Origin: Leptolyngbya sp. PCC 7375
Lineage (GTDB): Bacteria; Cyanobacteriota; Cyanobacteriia; Phormidesmidales; Phormidesmidaceae
Assembly: GCF_000316115.1 (NCBI RefSeq)
Contig: NZ_JH993797.1
Span: forward strand, 3,396,486-3,460,485
DNA: 64,000 bases
Direction of reading: 5' to 3'
Shown here: positions 35,087 to 44,003 of the stretch, piece after piece
Position numbering within the stretch: the first letter of the stretch is position 1
Layout: the number at the start of each line of letters is the position of its first letter
The notes under the pieces: generated by a model
Told to the model about the DNA's origin: nothing
Databases searched by the model: none
What the model saw: the letters and a program-made list of their open reading frames with translations, nothing else
Translations under genes and position numbers: made by a program

Positions 35087-36544
35087 CTATGTCCGTAATG
35101 CCTTAGCAACCCGGTGTATTCCCTCTTCTATTTGCTCTTCAGTGAGATCCGTGTAACCAAACACAAACTCTCCTGTGTTACGCGGCACTTCATATTGAAG
35201 GCAAGCACTACATATTTCTACACCAACACGAGCGGCTCTTGCGACTACTTCATCATCCCTGAAGCTCAGGGGCAGCTTTGCCATCACATGCAGACCCGCG
35301 CTATCTCCCAAAATTTTCACCTCTTGGCCAAAGTATTTGTATAAAGCCTGCACCAGGGCACGACGGCGATGCTCATAACACAGGCGCATTTTACGAATGT
35401 GGCGTTCCAAATGCCCAGCTGAAATAAACTCCGCTAAAGCATATTGAGTTAGCGTAGGGGGTTGTCGATCAGCTAGCCACTTAGCTTTACCAAATACGTC
35501 TACTAAAGACTGAGGTACCACCAAATAACCTAAGCGAATACTAGGAAACATGACCTTCGAAAATGTGCCCACGTAGAGCACAGAGCTATGGTTATCCAAC
35601 CCTTGCAATGATGGAATAGGTCGTCCTCCATAGCGATATTCACTGTCATAATCGTCTTCGATGATGAGTGCACCAGTCCTCCATGCCCATTGCAACAACG
35701 CCAATCGACGAGGTAGCGACAGTAAAGCTCCCGTCGGAAACTGATGAGACGGTGTGACATACACCAATCTAGGAGGATGGTTATAGGCCAATAACGTATC
35801 AACCATCAGACCATCATGATCTAACGGCATAGGCAATAAGTTTGCACCACTCGCCTTAAAGATATGACGGGCACCTCGATAGCCAGGCTCTTCAATAGCC
35901 ACACTGTCATCTGGATTCACCAATAGCTGGGTAATTAAACTCAGTGCTTGCTGACTACCATTAGTAATAATCACCTGATCATGCGTACAGCGTACTGCCC
36001 GTGCATGCTGTAAATAATGGGCTACAGCTTTTCGCAACGGCCAATACCCCAAAGCCTCTCCCGCATAATTAAGCCATTGCTTCGTTTCACGACAATGTTT
36101 TGACAACAGTTTTCGCCATAGCTCTACTGGGAACAAATCTAAAGCAGGATGACCATAGCGAAAACTAATCTCATAAGACTCTCTCAATGATCTGAGGGGT
36201 ACCTGCTTTACCCGTTTGCCGTAGTCTGACAGAGGAACCTTAACAACAGGCTGAGGCGATGACTTTACTGGCTCATCAGCTTCTAACAACATTTCTGGTA
36301 GCTGAGCACAGACGTAAGTGCCTGCTCCTCGTCGGGTTTGTAAGTACCCTTCACTAATCAGCTGATCGTAGCCTTGGGTCACAGTAGTCCGTGATAAGCC
36401 AAAGGTTCTTGCCAAAGTACGTGAAGCAGGTAGACGCTGTCCCGAGGCTAATCGCCCCGATAGAATTGCCCAACGCAGTTGACTATATACCTGTTGATGC
36501 AAAGGTTCTGGCAATGCAGCATCAATCACTAAGGCTAATTCCAT
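35087..36544 (-). CDS. MocR/PdxR-type transcriptional regulator (GntR HTH + aminotransferase domain)
   Basis: 485 aa. The N-terminal GntR-type winged helix (about 10-78) contains LYSQLRWAILSGRL-type sequence: QVYSQLRWAILSGRLASG, RLPASRTLARTFGLSRTTV. The remainder is a fold-type I aminotransferase-like domain with the PLP lysine in GTFSKVMFPSIRLGYLV. MocR proteins sense PLP or an amino acid adduct and often control a divergent gene. Here the divergent gene at 36866 encodes a pyridoxamine-phosphate-oxidase-like flavin protein, a typical partner. The 321-bp spacer has a direct repeat AAATTGG and a hairpin. Confidence 0.92.
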   Translation of the reverse strand: MELALVIDAALPEPLHQQVYSQLRWAILSGRLASGQRLPASRTLARTFGLSRTTVTQGYDQLISEGYLQTRRGAGTYVCAQLPEMLLEADEPVKSSPQPVVKVPLSDYGKRVKQVPLRSLRESYEISFRYGHPALDLFPVELWRKLLSKHCRETKQWLNYAGEALGYWPLRKAVAHYLQHARAVRCTHDQVIITNGSQQALSLITQLLVNPDDSVAIEEPGYRGARHIFKASGANLLPMPLDHDGLMVDTLLAYNHPPRLVYVTPSHQFPTGALLSLPRRLALLQWAWRTGALIIEDDYDSEYRYGGRPIPSLQGLDNHSSVLYVGTFSKVMFPSIRLGYLVVPQSLVDVFGKAKWLADRQPPTLTQYALAEFISAGHLERHIRKMRLCYEHRRRALVQALYKYFGQEVKILGDSAGLHVMAKLPLSFRDDEVVARAARVGVEICSACLQYEVPRNTGEFVFGYTDLTEEQIEEGIHRVAKALRT

Positions 36545-36865
36545 CGGTACTTGTTAAAGGTCTATCTTAAAAAATTGGACTTATAGTTTAATTCTAAATT
36601 GGCTCTAGACGCATGCCAATCTACATCGGTAAAGTAGCAATATCGCTGGTAATTCAACTGGTTTTAGTCATATGAAAAAGCCCCAAGCCCTTTCTAAAAG
36701 AGGCTTTGGGATACATTTTGGCATTAGCAGTTATGCACCTGCTGCTCAAACACTTTTCCGAAACAGGAAAACCCGCTCTTCTCTTCGGGAATCTATTCTG
36801 AGAGAGGACCGAAGGAGATCTCTTCAAACTTAAATAATTTGATTCACTGGAAAGGAGATAGCACT
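36545..36865. promoter_or_regulatory. Divergent regulatory region of the MocR and PNPOx-like genes
   Basis: AAATTGG occurs at 36572-36578 and 36596-36602, exactly 24 bp apart, just upstream of the MocR start; MocR regulators commonly bind direct repeats. A hairpin with a T tract on the minus strand follows at about 36676-36710. No gene is seen in this spacer. Confidence 0.4.
36676..36710 (-). terminator. Terminator-like hairpin upstream of the MocR gene
   Basis: On the minus strand CCCAAAGCC pairs with GGCTTGGGG (one mismatch) and runs into CTTTTTC. It is upstream of, not after, the MocR gene, so it may be an attenuator in its leader or the end of a short minus-strand RNA beginning near 36830. 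Confidence 0.5.
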
Positions 36866-37531
36866 ATGAAAACAACAAGGACTCAGGTAAAGCGTATACC
36901 TAAGCGTGGTCATTATGATCTGAAAACGGTTTACTCGATTTTAGACGCAGGCCTTATTTGTCATGTGGGGTTTGCTGTGGATGATCAGCCGTTTGTGATT
37001 CCTACGGCCTATGGGCGCATGGATAATCGGTTATTTATTCATGGTTCACCGGCCAGCCGTATGCTGAGGTCGCTGCAACAAGGAATTGAGATTTGTGTAA
37101 CGGTAACACTCCTGGATGGTTTAGTGTTGGCGCGATCAGCCATGCACCATTCGATGAATTATCGGTCTGTGGTGCTATTTGGGACTGCAGAATTGGTGAG
37201 TGAACGAGAAGAGAAAATGCAGGCACTCTATGCGTTGACAGAGCATGTGATGCCGGGCCGTTGGGCTGAAACGCGCAAGCCAAATGAGCAGGAGCTAACG
37301 GCGACAACTGTTTTGGCCTTGCCAATTGATGAGGCATCAGCGAAGATTCGGACTGGACAACCGGTAGATGATGCAGCGGATTATGGATTACCCCATTGGG
37401 CTGGGATAATTCCTTTAAGGATGCAGGCGGGTGAACCGATTGTGGATCCAAAGCTGGCTGAAGAAATCGTGATGCCAGCGCATGTAAAACAATATTTAGG
37501 AAAACGACGTGAGGTTTTGGAAGTTGTGTGA
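36866..37531 (+). CDS. Pyridoxamine 5'-phosphate oxidase-like flavin-binding protein
   Basis: 221 aa from ATG at 36866, well placed after AAAGGAGA. The split-barrel fold of the PNPOx/NimA group is indicated by DLKTVYSILDAGLICHVGF, VDDQPFVIPTAYGRMDN, LFIHGSPASRML, HHSMNYRSVVLFGTAELV and the C-terminal GIIPLRMQAGEP. It should bind FMN and act as a small reductase or oxidase; the substrate is unknown. It is divergent from a MocR regulator that probably controls it. Confidence 0.87.
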   Translation: MKTTRTQVKRIPKRGHYDLKTVYSILDAGLICHVGFAVDDQPFVIPTAYGRMDNRLFIHGSPASRMLRSLQQGIEICVTVTLLDGLVLARSAMHHSMNYRSVVLFGTAELVSEREEKMQALYALTEHVMPGRWAETRKPNEQELTATTVLALPIDEASAKIRTGQPVDDAADYGLPHWAGIIPLRMQAGEPIVDPKLAEEIVMPAHVKQYLGKRREVLEVV

Positions 37532-37554
37532 GATTTCTAAACGCTCCTCCACAC

Positions 37555-37585
37555 AAACCCTCTTGTCTCCAGAACAAGAGGGTTT
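37555..37585. terminator. Terminator hairpin after the PNPOx-like gene
   Basis: AAACCCTCTTG (37555-37565) pairs perfectly with CAAGAGGGTTT (37575-37585) around 9 bases. The A/T ends suit either strand; it separates the convergent PNPOx-like and methyltransferase genes. Confidence 0.75.
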
Positions 37586-37638
37586 GAAACCTTAAAAATT
37601 GTGCTGCCTTAGTAATTCATGAGGTTGGTAAAAGTGGT

Positions 37639-38805
37639 TTAGGTTAGCGGAGGAACGACTAGACCTTTAAGTGAAACATTACAGTCGATACCTTTGCTTT
37701 GAATTAGAACCCCGAAAGTTCCGAGCCCCATAGGAGTCATGTCCATGAGTTGGTGAAGAGCTTGGCGACGTTGGATGAGGTGATTGAAGCCGTCGGGTCC
37801 GGGAGTTATAGTTTGGGTAAGCTTGGCGAGTCGATCGCCAAGCCCAAGAGCCATGAGGAAGAGCCCCTGTTGGGTGAAGCCTACATTAGTAAATCCCACT
37901 TTTTCGCCGTAGCGCTCTAGAGCAGTGAAGTCTACGTGGGCGGTTAGGTCTTGTTGACCAATGTTGGTGTACGGATCGTCATGGTGTCGGTGCTGGTAGT
38001 AGCACTTGAGAGTTCCCCTATGACGAGCAGGACTATAGTAACGCTGGGCAATATGGCCATAATCGATGGTGAGAAGAAATCCTTGAGCGATACGGCTGGC
38101 GACATTAGCAAGCCAGTCTAGAGCAGCAAGATTAACTTCAGTGCGGTAGCCATCTGAGTAATGATCGGCAAGGAGATTAATCCCGACTAGGTCAAAGTAT
38201 TGTGCGAGTTTGTCGGTAGAGAGAGAACCTAGAGTCTCTTTCAGTCTGTTGTCTTTGGTAGTGACATAAACTTCTTGGAGTTGGTTGTTGTGCTTTTCAA
38301 TAATGTGCACAGGAAACGCATCGACGAGTTCGTTGGAGAACAAGCAACCGGTAATGGGTGGTAGAGCATCAAGGGTAGTCCAACTGACCTTTTTGTGCTT
38401 TAAGCGCTCTTGCTGAACTGACCGCAGTGCAGGGGATCTTTCGATGATGATGTAGTTGAGTGCAGCATAACAATCAGGGAAATGCTGTTGTAGATAAGAA
38501 AGCACATCATCAGCAATAAGTCCCTGACCGGCCCCCATTTCAACTAAATGAAATGTTGTGGGTTGCCCCAGGGCACACCACATGTTAGCAAACTGATTGG
38601 CAAGAAGCTCACCAAAATCGCGACTAAGATGAGGAGAAGTTATAAAATCACCGCTAGGGCCAAGAATGGAAACTTTAGTGGTGTAATAACCATGTTGAGA
38701 GTGGTAAAGGGCTAAATCCACATAATCCCTAAAGGTAATGCGATTTTTTGGAGCAGTCTGAATATGCCCAGTGATAATGGTAGTGAGTGCAGAGGTAGAC
38801 GTCAT
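37639..38805 (-). CDS. NDUFAF7/MidA-like SAM-dependent methyltransferase (COG1565)
   Basis: 388 aa. ITFRDYVDLALYHSQHGYYT, followed by GDFITSPHLSRDFGELLANQ, SAM-binding LVEMGAGQGLIADDVL, SNELVDAFPVH and LTIDYGH, define the COG1565 (DUF185) family. The mitochondrial member NDUFAF7 methylates an arginine of a complex I subunit. In cyanobacteria an NDH-1 subunit is a reasonable but unproven target. The gene is downstream of an HTTM/exported-protein pair on the same strand (30-bp gap), suggesting a three-gene transcript. Confidence 0.88.
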   Translation of the reverse strand: MTSTSALTTIITGHIQTAPKNRITFRDYVDLALYHSQHGYYTTKVSILGPSGDFITSPHLSRDFGELLANQFANMWCALGQPTTFHLVEMGAGQGLIADDVLSYLQQHFPDCYAALNYIIIERSPALRSVQQERLKHKKVSWTTLDALPPITGCLFSNELVDAFPVHIIEKHNNQLQEVYVTTKDNRLKETLGSLSTDKLAQYFDLVGINLLADHYSDGYRTEVNLAALDWLANVASRIAQGFLLTIDYGHIAQRYYSPARHRGTLKCYYQHRHHDDPYTNIGQQDLTAHVDFTALERYGEKVGFTNVGFTQQGLFLMALGLGDRLAKLTQTITPGPDGFNHLIQRRQALHQLMDMTPMGLGTFGVLIQSKGIDCNVSLKGLVVPPLT

Positions 38806-38835
38806 GTAAGAATTGAAAGAAGTACAGTCCTAGAG

Positions 38836-40002
38836 TCAATTATTCAGGTTGGGGTCGAAAGACTTGAGCGCATAATTAAGTTTGCCAGTTGCTATAACCC
38901 AAATGAAAAGAGACAGGCAGATAATCCATAGGACACAACTTATCACTAGTCCAGGAATAGGAATGTTGAGTAGGTCTCCAAGAGAGTAAGCTAAACCAGA
39001 AAACGAACTACCTAGGGAGAAACTCAGCGCAAGAGCAGTAGCCCACAGAGCCAGTAGTAGCCAGATCCATCGACGAAACGTATGGAAAGAGACACGATCA
39101 AACAGACCTAGTTGTGACCAAGGGATAAATGCTAAATATGCGATCGCATTCGTATTGAAAGGAATATTGAGTAGCAGACTGTTCGACAAATGAAAGAAAC
39201 AACCCAAAGCAAGCCATACATACCAAGCCCTACGCCAAAACATAGCCAATAAAAAGCCCAGCTCAAAGAGGACTGCCGAGTAATCAATGAGTTCCCATAG
39301 CAGTGGCAGATCCAGACCGACAATAAACGGAGCTAGTAAATGCGTACGCCCATAGCTAAAATAACCGGAATAAAGCCAGCTGAGAAAGCCACTGGTAGAC
39401 AAGTCAAAATCGACCCATGCAAGGGCTTTACCAAAACCAGCTGTAAAAAAGCTAAAAGCAATTAAGAGAGCCAAAAAATAAAGATTCTTATGTGGTCTAG
39501 AAGATTCTTGATGGGCTTGTCGTCCATAAAACAACAATGAATCAACTGAGAAGTATCGTCCCCAATCTTGAAAAGACATGACTAGAAGCACACAAAGATA
39601 AAGCACTCCACCATGGTCGATTTTCCCCAAAGAGTACTGAAAGCTATTGGCAACAATCAAGGTAGTCAGAAGAGCAACGGTTGCGAATCTTGTGAACAGA
39701 CCAATTAGAAGAGCGACAATGAAAACAGATAGACAGAAATCGATACTATAGAAAACAAACGCATGGGGAAAGCCTGCCAAAAAGGACGATAGGCTGAAAA
39801 TAGGTGGATTGTAAAATGCGTCAGGAACAGTACTGAGCCAACGAAAACTCGGCCATCTTAAAAAGAGGATAAATAGCCCAAAGACAACTCGAAACAAGCA
39901 TAGTGATGTAGCATCAATACGGGTTGACTGTTTGATCTGTGCTTCCAGAGAGTCTAGTGAGTTACTAACGAAGTTCAACATTTGTTTGTTCAGTAATCTC
40001 AC
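38836..40002 (-). CDS. HTTM-domain (vitamin-K-carboxylase-like) membrane protein
   Basis: 388 aa from GTG at 40002; an ATG at 39981 is also possible. It is strongly hydrophobic, with eight or more membrane segments. It includes the conserved N-terminal LCLFRVVFGLFILFLRWPSFRW, read here as LFRVVFGLFILF then RWPSFRW, and SLGKIDHGGVLYLCVLLVMS. The HTTM family is related to the membrane part of gamma-glutamyl carboxylase but usually lacks its C-terminal domain; activity is unknown. The start overlaps the end of the upstream exported-protein gene by up to 38 bp, indicating translational coupling. Confidence 0.82.
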   Translation of the reverse strand: MRLLNKQMLNFVSNSLDSLEAQIKQSTRIDATSLCLFRVVFGLFILFLRWPSFRWLSTVPDAFYNPPIFSLSSFLAGFPHAFVFYSIDFCLSVFIVALLIGLFTRFATVALLTTLIVANSFQYSLGKIDHGGVLYLCVLLVMSFQDWGRYFSVDSLLFYGRQAHQESSRPHKNLYFLALLIAFSFFTAGFGKALAWVDFDLSTSGFLSWLYSGYFSYGRTHLLAPFIVGLDLPLLWELIDYSAVLFELGFLLAMFWRRAWYVWLALGCFFHLSNSLLLNIPFNTNAIAYLAFIPWSQLGLFDRVSFHTFRRWIWLLLALWATALALSFSLGSSFSGLAYSLGDLLNIPIPGLVISCVLWIICLSLFIWVIATGKLNYALKSFDPNLNN

Positions 40003-40486
40003 TTTTTACGGCTACTCCTTTGTCAATATCGAACCAGGTTTTGACTTGTCGCACTTGCAACTTTTCTACATCAGACATACCTAGCACCTGCAAACGGGTA
40101 GTCATCCAGTCCAAAGCTGCCTTTCGCTCTGTAGGAGACGCTTCTAATATTGTGGTAGCACTCAATGTCCAAATCCCGAGGGAAACACTTCTAGTTTTTG
40201 CTTCTCCTAATCCAAAACCATTACGGGCAATATGGGACCAATATTGGTTAGGAATTACATCAAAAAACTCCCTTGGATCTAGCGGCTGTTCAGTGCCAGC
40301 ATGACTAATAGCAATGAGCTCAGTTCTAGAAAACCTGAGTATCCCGTCGGATGCAGATATTTTTGTAGCGCCTGATGGCTGCAGAACAGCCGGATAAGGT
40401 TCAAGGCTATTGCTGGCCTCTCGTAAAAGGAATGGGCACAATAGCCCCAACAGAATGAGCAGTCGTAGCCCTAGCTTTTTGATCAC
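39965..40486 (-). CDS. Exported/anchored partner protein of the HTTM gene
   Basis: 173 aa. A single N-terminal hydrophobic segment (KLGLRLLILLGLLCPFLL) serves as signal or anchor. The soluble part contains SRTELIAISHAGTEQPLDP, EFFDVIPNQYWSHIARNGF and LDWMTTRLQVLG. No cysteine lies in the mature part. No family was recognised. Its end overlaps the HTTM gene start, so the two products are probably made together and may form a complex at the membrane. Confidence 0.7.
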   Translation of the reverse strand: MIKKLGLRLLILLGLLCPFLLREASNSLEPYPAVLQPSGATKISASDGILRFSRTELIAISHAGTEQPLDPREFFDVIPNQYWSHIARNGFGLGEAKTRSVSLGIWTLSATTILEASPTERKAALDWMTTRLQVLGMSDVEKLQVRQVKTWFDIDKGVAVKSEITEQTNVELR

Positions 40487-40669
40487 TACCTATCTCAGTA
40501 AGTCGACTCTGTATCATCTTAGGTCCCCCATTGATGAACATGCAATTTGTCTGAGTCGCCCCAAATTGATACGTGTGTTCTACCTCGTTTTTAATATTTT
40601 AATAATTTAATAAGGATAATCTAAGCATGACATAAGCTTCAGTGAATCATTAAACAGATTCAGGTATAC

Positions 40670-41866
40670 CTAATTCTCTTCACTCTCAGTTTCCATATTC
40701 GATAACTGAGCTCTCACCACTTCAATCACCTTAATTGGATCAACAGGTTTTGCCATAAAGTCTGTAGCTCCTATCGCCTTAGCCCGCATCCGATCTACAA
40801 TGCCGTCGTTCCCAGTCAAAATAATAATCGGCGTCTTCCTGAAAGCCTTCACCCGACGAATCTGTTTACAAATCTCATAACCATTTGCCACAGGCATCAC
40901 CAAATCTAAAAAGATTAAACTTGGCTTATGGCGAATAATTTGCCCCAAGGCCTGAACAGAATCCTGAATATTAATACATCTATAACCAGCTGGACGTAAC
41001 ACCTCCTCCATCAGATATCCCACCTGAGGGCTATCATCCACACAAACAATCAACGGCAGTTTATTCACCACCTTATGCGGCACCTTCTGCGCTGCTGTCG
41101 CATAAGGATTCGGCAAATCCTCAATCCGATTCAGCACCACCATCCCTCGCTCCACATAGGCAGATATCATACAGCCGAGGGAGGACACCTCATGACCTGT
41201 AATCTGGCTCAGCTCCCGTAATGAGCGCGTCCCCTGCAACAACCGCTTCAAAATCTGGTAAGTGCGCGGTTGAGTACACTGCTTCAGCCGCTCCGTGTCC
41301 ACAATGATCGGAGCCAAATTAGGGGATGCTTTACCTAGTTCAGCATTTTGCCAAGATTGCAAATCCGTCCTTACCCGATAAAACAACGCTGTACTACTCA
41401 AAATCGCCATCGGTTCACTTAACCGCGATTGATGATCTGTAGAATGCGCGACGTGGGTAATGCTACCCACCACCTGACAAATGTCAAACAGCACTTCTGT
41501 CAGAGTAGCTTGGATAATTGAGATCGCAATCTCCCGTGTAATCTGCTGCCGCCGTAATAGCACTAAAAGTGCCACATACTCCCAGTGATCAAATATCTCC
41601 GCCTCTCGCAACCGCAACTCAGTCGGCTGCAAATCTGGACAATAGGTCTGAAGCAAACGCTGCCATCGCCGAAACCGATGTTGGCCACCACCGGCCCACA
41701 ATAGCCGTCCTACCCGAAAATCAAGCCACCATTGCTCCCCAGAAATCGCTTTTACGTGAATATAGCCATTCGTCTGAGCCTGAATAATTGCCTTCATTGT
41801 TTTAATCAGCGAAGCCACTGAAAAACCATTTTCTAGCGGCAGTATATTCAGTACAGACTCAGTCAT
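40670..41866 (-). CDS. PatA-type response regulator (PATAN + REC)
   Basis: 398 aa. The N-terminal PATAN-like region (about 1-250) has GYIHVKAISGEQWWLDFRVG, followed by RLLWAGGGQHRF, HWEYVALLVLLRRQQI and TEVLFDICQVVG. The C-terminal receiver (about 268-390) has acidic pocket VDDSP, phosphorylated Asp in LIFLDLVMP, Thr in ILTGND, Lys in MAKPV. PatA/PixG/PilG-type proteins act in pilus motility, phototaxis and pattern formation, usually next to CheY, CheW and MCP genes. Here it stands alone, so its kinase is elsewhere. Confidence 0.9.
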   Translation of the reverse strand: MTESVLNILPLENGFSVASLIKTMKAIIQAQTNGYIHVKAISGEQWWLDFRVGRLLWAGGGQHRFRRWQRLLQTYCPDLQPTELRLREAEIFDHWEYVALLVLLRRQQITREIAISIIQATLTEVLFDICQVVGSITHVAHSTDHQSRLSEPMAILSSTALFYRVRTDLQSWQNAELGKASPNLAPIIVDTERLKQCTQPRTYQILKRLLQGTRSLRELSQITGHEVSSLGCMISAYVERGMVVLNRIEDLPNPYATAAQKVPHKVVNKLPLIVCVDDSPQVGYLMEEVLRPAGYRCINIQDSVQALGQIIRHKPSLIFLDLVMPVANGYEICKQIRRVKAFRKTPIIILTGNDGIVDRMRAKAIGATDFMAKPVDPIKVIEVVRAQLSNMETESEEN

Positions 41867-42126
41867 CTTTTTGATTGCCCAGCGATGATTTTAACGCTCT
41901 CGTAAAGGAGGACATTGGTACGTTCCAGTGCCGTTCTCAAAAAATATTTAGAGATACTTTTTTCAATGGAACATCTTATGCAGCTTCCAATTGCTGGGCT
42001 AGACAATACAGTCTAATCCCAACAAGGCAGCATTGAGCAAGTGTCTCTGGATGCCCTCTTAAGTTTCCCGAACCCCCAGAAACGATAACGATCTTTCTAC
42101 AAAAGCCATCTGTGTCTGTACTAAAG

Positions 42127-42156
42127 AGTGAGGATAGATGATGATCTATCCTCACT
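42127..42156. repeat. Perfect hairpin with 13-bp arms
   Basis: AGTGAGGATAGAT and ATCTATCCTCACT are exact complements around GATG. It lies in the long gap upstream of the PatA-type gene. No clear T tract; role unknown. Confidence 0.55.
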
Positions 42157-42547
42157 TTCACCCAGAATTAGTATTGATAAATAGAAAACTAAAGTAAGCA
42201 TTAAAAGCAAACCTCTGCCAATGAAACCAGACATTTTCTGTCAAAGCTGCAAAACTTTCAGAAAAGTAAAGCTCAGTCATGAGACTGAACAGTATTAAGC
42301 CAGCAGAGCTACTCACCATCAGGATCATATCCTCGCCACAGATAATATAAGAAAGTATGATGAATAAGAAATAGTCATCACTACGTTTCCTCGTATTGAC
42401 AGAGTAAGGTCTTCTTCATCTATTATAAAAATCAAACATTAGAGTTATGCTAACTAGGTTTAAATAGGCTATTTCTCTATTGTCTAATAGAAAATCTAAT
42501 CATCGTTTTTGCCAGCCATTGTTCCCGCATTACTCGTTCTCAGGTGT

Positions 42548-42570
42548 AAATACCTAAATCAGTATTTAGG
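42548..42570. promoter_or_regulatory. Overlapping dyads 85 bp upstream of the 42655 gene
   Basis: AAATAC-N8-GTATTT (42548-42567) overlaps the hairpin CCTAAAT-CAGT-ATTTAGG (42553-42570 region). The spaced dyad resembles an operator. No known consensus was recognised. Confidence 0.35.
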
Positions 42571-42654
42571 GAAATCAATAAGTCTGCATTTCACGCTCTG
42601 ATTTATCTACTATGACAGGCTAAACGGACTGCTAATTTTCAAGCTCTAAGCATA

Positions 42655-43146
42655 ATGGACATCCAAAAACGTATCACCCGCCAGCGCGTGAATCATATTG
42701 TTGATAGCTATCAATTAGATGGCAATGATGGTGATGCATTTGCAGACTATTTGGCCAAGCTAGTAGAGACTTATCCCCAATCTTTAATCGAACTTGCTCT
42801 AACAGAAGCTCTTGTCAAAGGTTGGTCCAAGGTGCCCATGCAAAAAGGTATGTCATTTATTTACGATGTTCATGAACGTCTTCGAACTTGGCAGCCTGAT
42901 CCAGAATCATCGACCCAATTACCCAGCGCATTTAAGCCCCCTCACTCTAAGTCGTTGGGGGCAACTTCTCTGGATGTGAAAACGGCGCAACCCAGTTCAA
43001 TCGATCCTGCATCCATAGATGTAAAGCTGACGCCTAGCCAATTTGAGGAAATTACAGGATTAGACGCGAGCCTGGTATTTAATGAAGAGGATCAGATCTT
43101 ACTGACCCCGCCAGTGGGAACGATAAAATCGCTTGAGCAACGGTAG
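42655..43146 (+). CDS. Conserved soluble protein, unknown function
   Basis: 163 aa. A helical N-terminal domain (ITRQRVNHIVDSYQL, FADYLAKLVETYPQSLIELA, GWSKVPMQKGMSFIYDVHER) is followed by a Ser/Pro-rich linker (about 80-125). A short C-terminal motif comes last: LTPSQFEEITGLDASLVF. It looks like a conserved cyanobacterial family that I cannot name. The last 68 bp overlap the convergent ComF-like gene, unusual but both reading frames appear intact. Confidence 0.65.
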   Translation: MDIQKRITRQRVNHIVDSYQLDGNDGDAFADYLAKLVETYPQSLIELALTEALVKGWSKVPMQKGMSFIYDVHERLRTWQPDPESSTQLPSAFKPPHSKSLGATSLDVKTAQPSSIDPASIDVKLTPSQFEEITGLDASLVFNEEDQILLTPPVGTIKSLEQR

Positions 43147-43810
43147 CAATGCCGATAATGCAATAACCAGCCTGCACCAAGGGAGTAGCTGCTGTTTTAG
43201 CAGTGGTCCCTGTAGTATAAATATCGTCCATGAGTAAGATGGGCTGTTGCTGGGATGGCAGTTTCTTACCCAACTGGAAAGCATCTATCAGATTTTTGTG
43301 CCTTTCGTTAGCTTTCAAATGATACATTGCCTCAGTGGCTTTAATCCGCCTCAGACCATTTTCTGCTAACGACAGACCTGTAACACGACAAAATCCCTTA
43401 GCAATCAGAGCAGCTTGGTTATACCCTCGTTGATTGAGACGCTGACGATGCAACGGGATTGGGACAACAACAGGCCGCTGTGTCCCTTGAAGACCAGCTG
43501 TTTTCCATTGTTGCCCTAATTGATAACCTAACCAAAACCCAAGCTCAGCCTGGTTGCCATACTTGAGTAAAGCCAATAGCTGCTTGAGAACACCCTGATA
43601 TTTTCCCCAGGAAAAGACTAATAGTGCTGACTGTTTTGATGTAGCAGGCATCTGATGCATGGCATAGGCGTGGCCAGAAGACCATTGGCACGCACGCATC
43701 TGCCCATAACAATCGGCACACAGGAGCGATGAAGCAGGCCGCTGACAAAGTGGACATGGCACCGTTAGAAAAACCTGGGTGAGTTGGCTTAAAAGTCTAG
43801 GCAATGCCAT
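43079..43810 (-). CDS. comF: ComF-family phosphoribosyltransferase-like protein
   Basis: 243 aa. An N-terminal four-cysteine zinc motif (CPLCQRPASSLLCADCYG) is followed by a linker (YQGVLKQLLALLKYGNQ). A type I phosphoribosyltransferase domain has VVPIPLHRQRLNQRGYNQA and the PRPP loop LLMDDIYTTGTTA. In naturally transformable bacteria ComF works with the ComFA helicase and single-stranded DNA uptake proteins. No other competence gene is nearby. The 3' end overlaps the convergent gene by 68 bp. Confidence 0.9.
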   Translation of the reverse strand: MALPRLLSQLTQVFLTVPCPLCQRPASSLLCADCYGQMRACQWSSGHAYAMHQMPATSKQSALLVFSWGKYQGVLKQLLALLKYGNQAELGFWLGYQLGQQWKTAGLQGTQRPVVVPIPLHRQRLNQRGYNQAALIAKGFCRVTGLSLAENGLRRIKATEAMYHLKANERHKNLIDAFQLGKKLPSQQQPILLMDDIYTTGTTAKTAATPLVQAGYCIIGIATVAQAILSFPLAGSVRSDPLH

Positions 43811-44003
43811 GGCAAAAAGGGATGCGAGTAAACGCCTCTACATGAAAGTGCTCTATGGTTCAGGTGCTCTACGTATTTCTATATCAAAAGAAATTAGCTA
43901 CTGCTGAGTCGGAGAATGGATTGACCTAGTTAGGATTGCCTTGCCCATATCAGCATTATTCAGATTAAATCCTCCCGAAAGCCAGCAACGCTGAAATGAT
44001 TTA

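Larger units (their letters stand above)
41867..42654. other. 788-bp non-coding region
   Basis: No convincing gene. It contains a perfect 13-bp-arm hairpin at 42127-42156 and an overlapping dyad at 42548-42570 that may regulate the gene at 42655. A 61-codon minus-strand frame (42161 to 41976) runs through the hairpin and is not supported. Confidence 0.45.

Noticed and set aside
37035..37577. 180-codon minus-strand frame opposite the PNPOx-like gene
   Set aside because: The plus-strand product has clear family motifs and a strong ribosome binding site; the antisense product has none.
41976..42161. 61-codon minus-strand frame with a possible transposase-like tail
   Set aside because: It runs through a perfect hairpin, has no start signal, and the resemblance to a transposase end was too weak to support.
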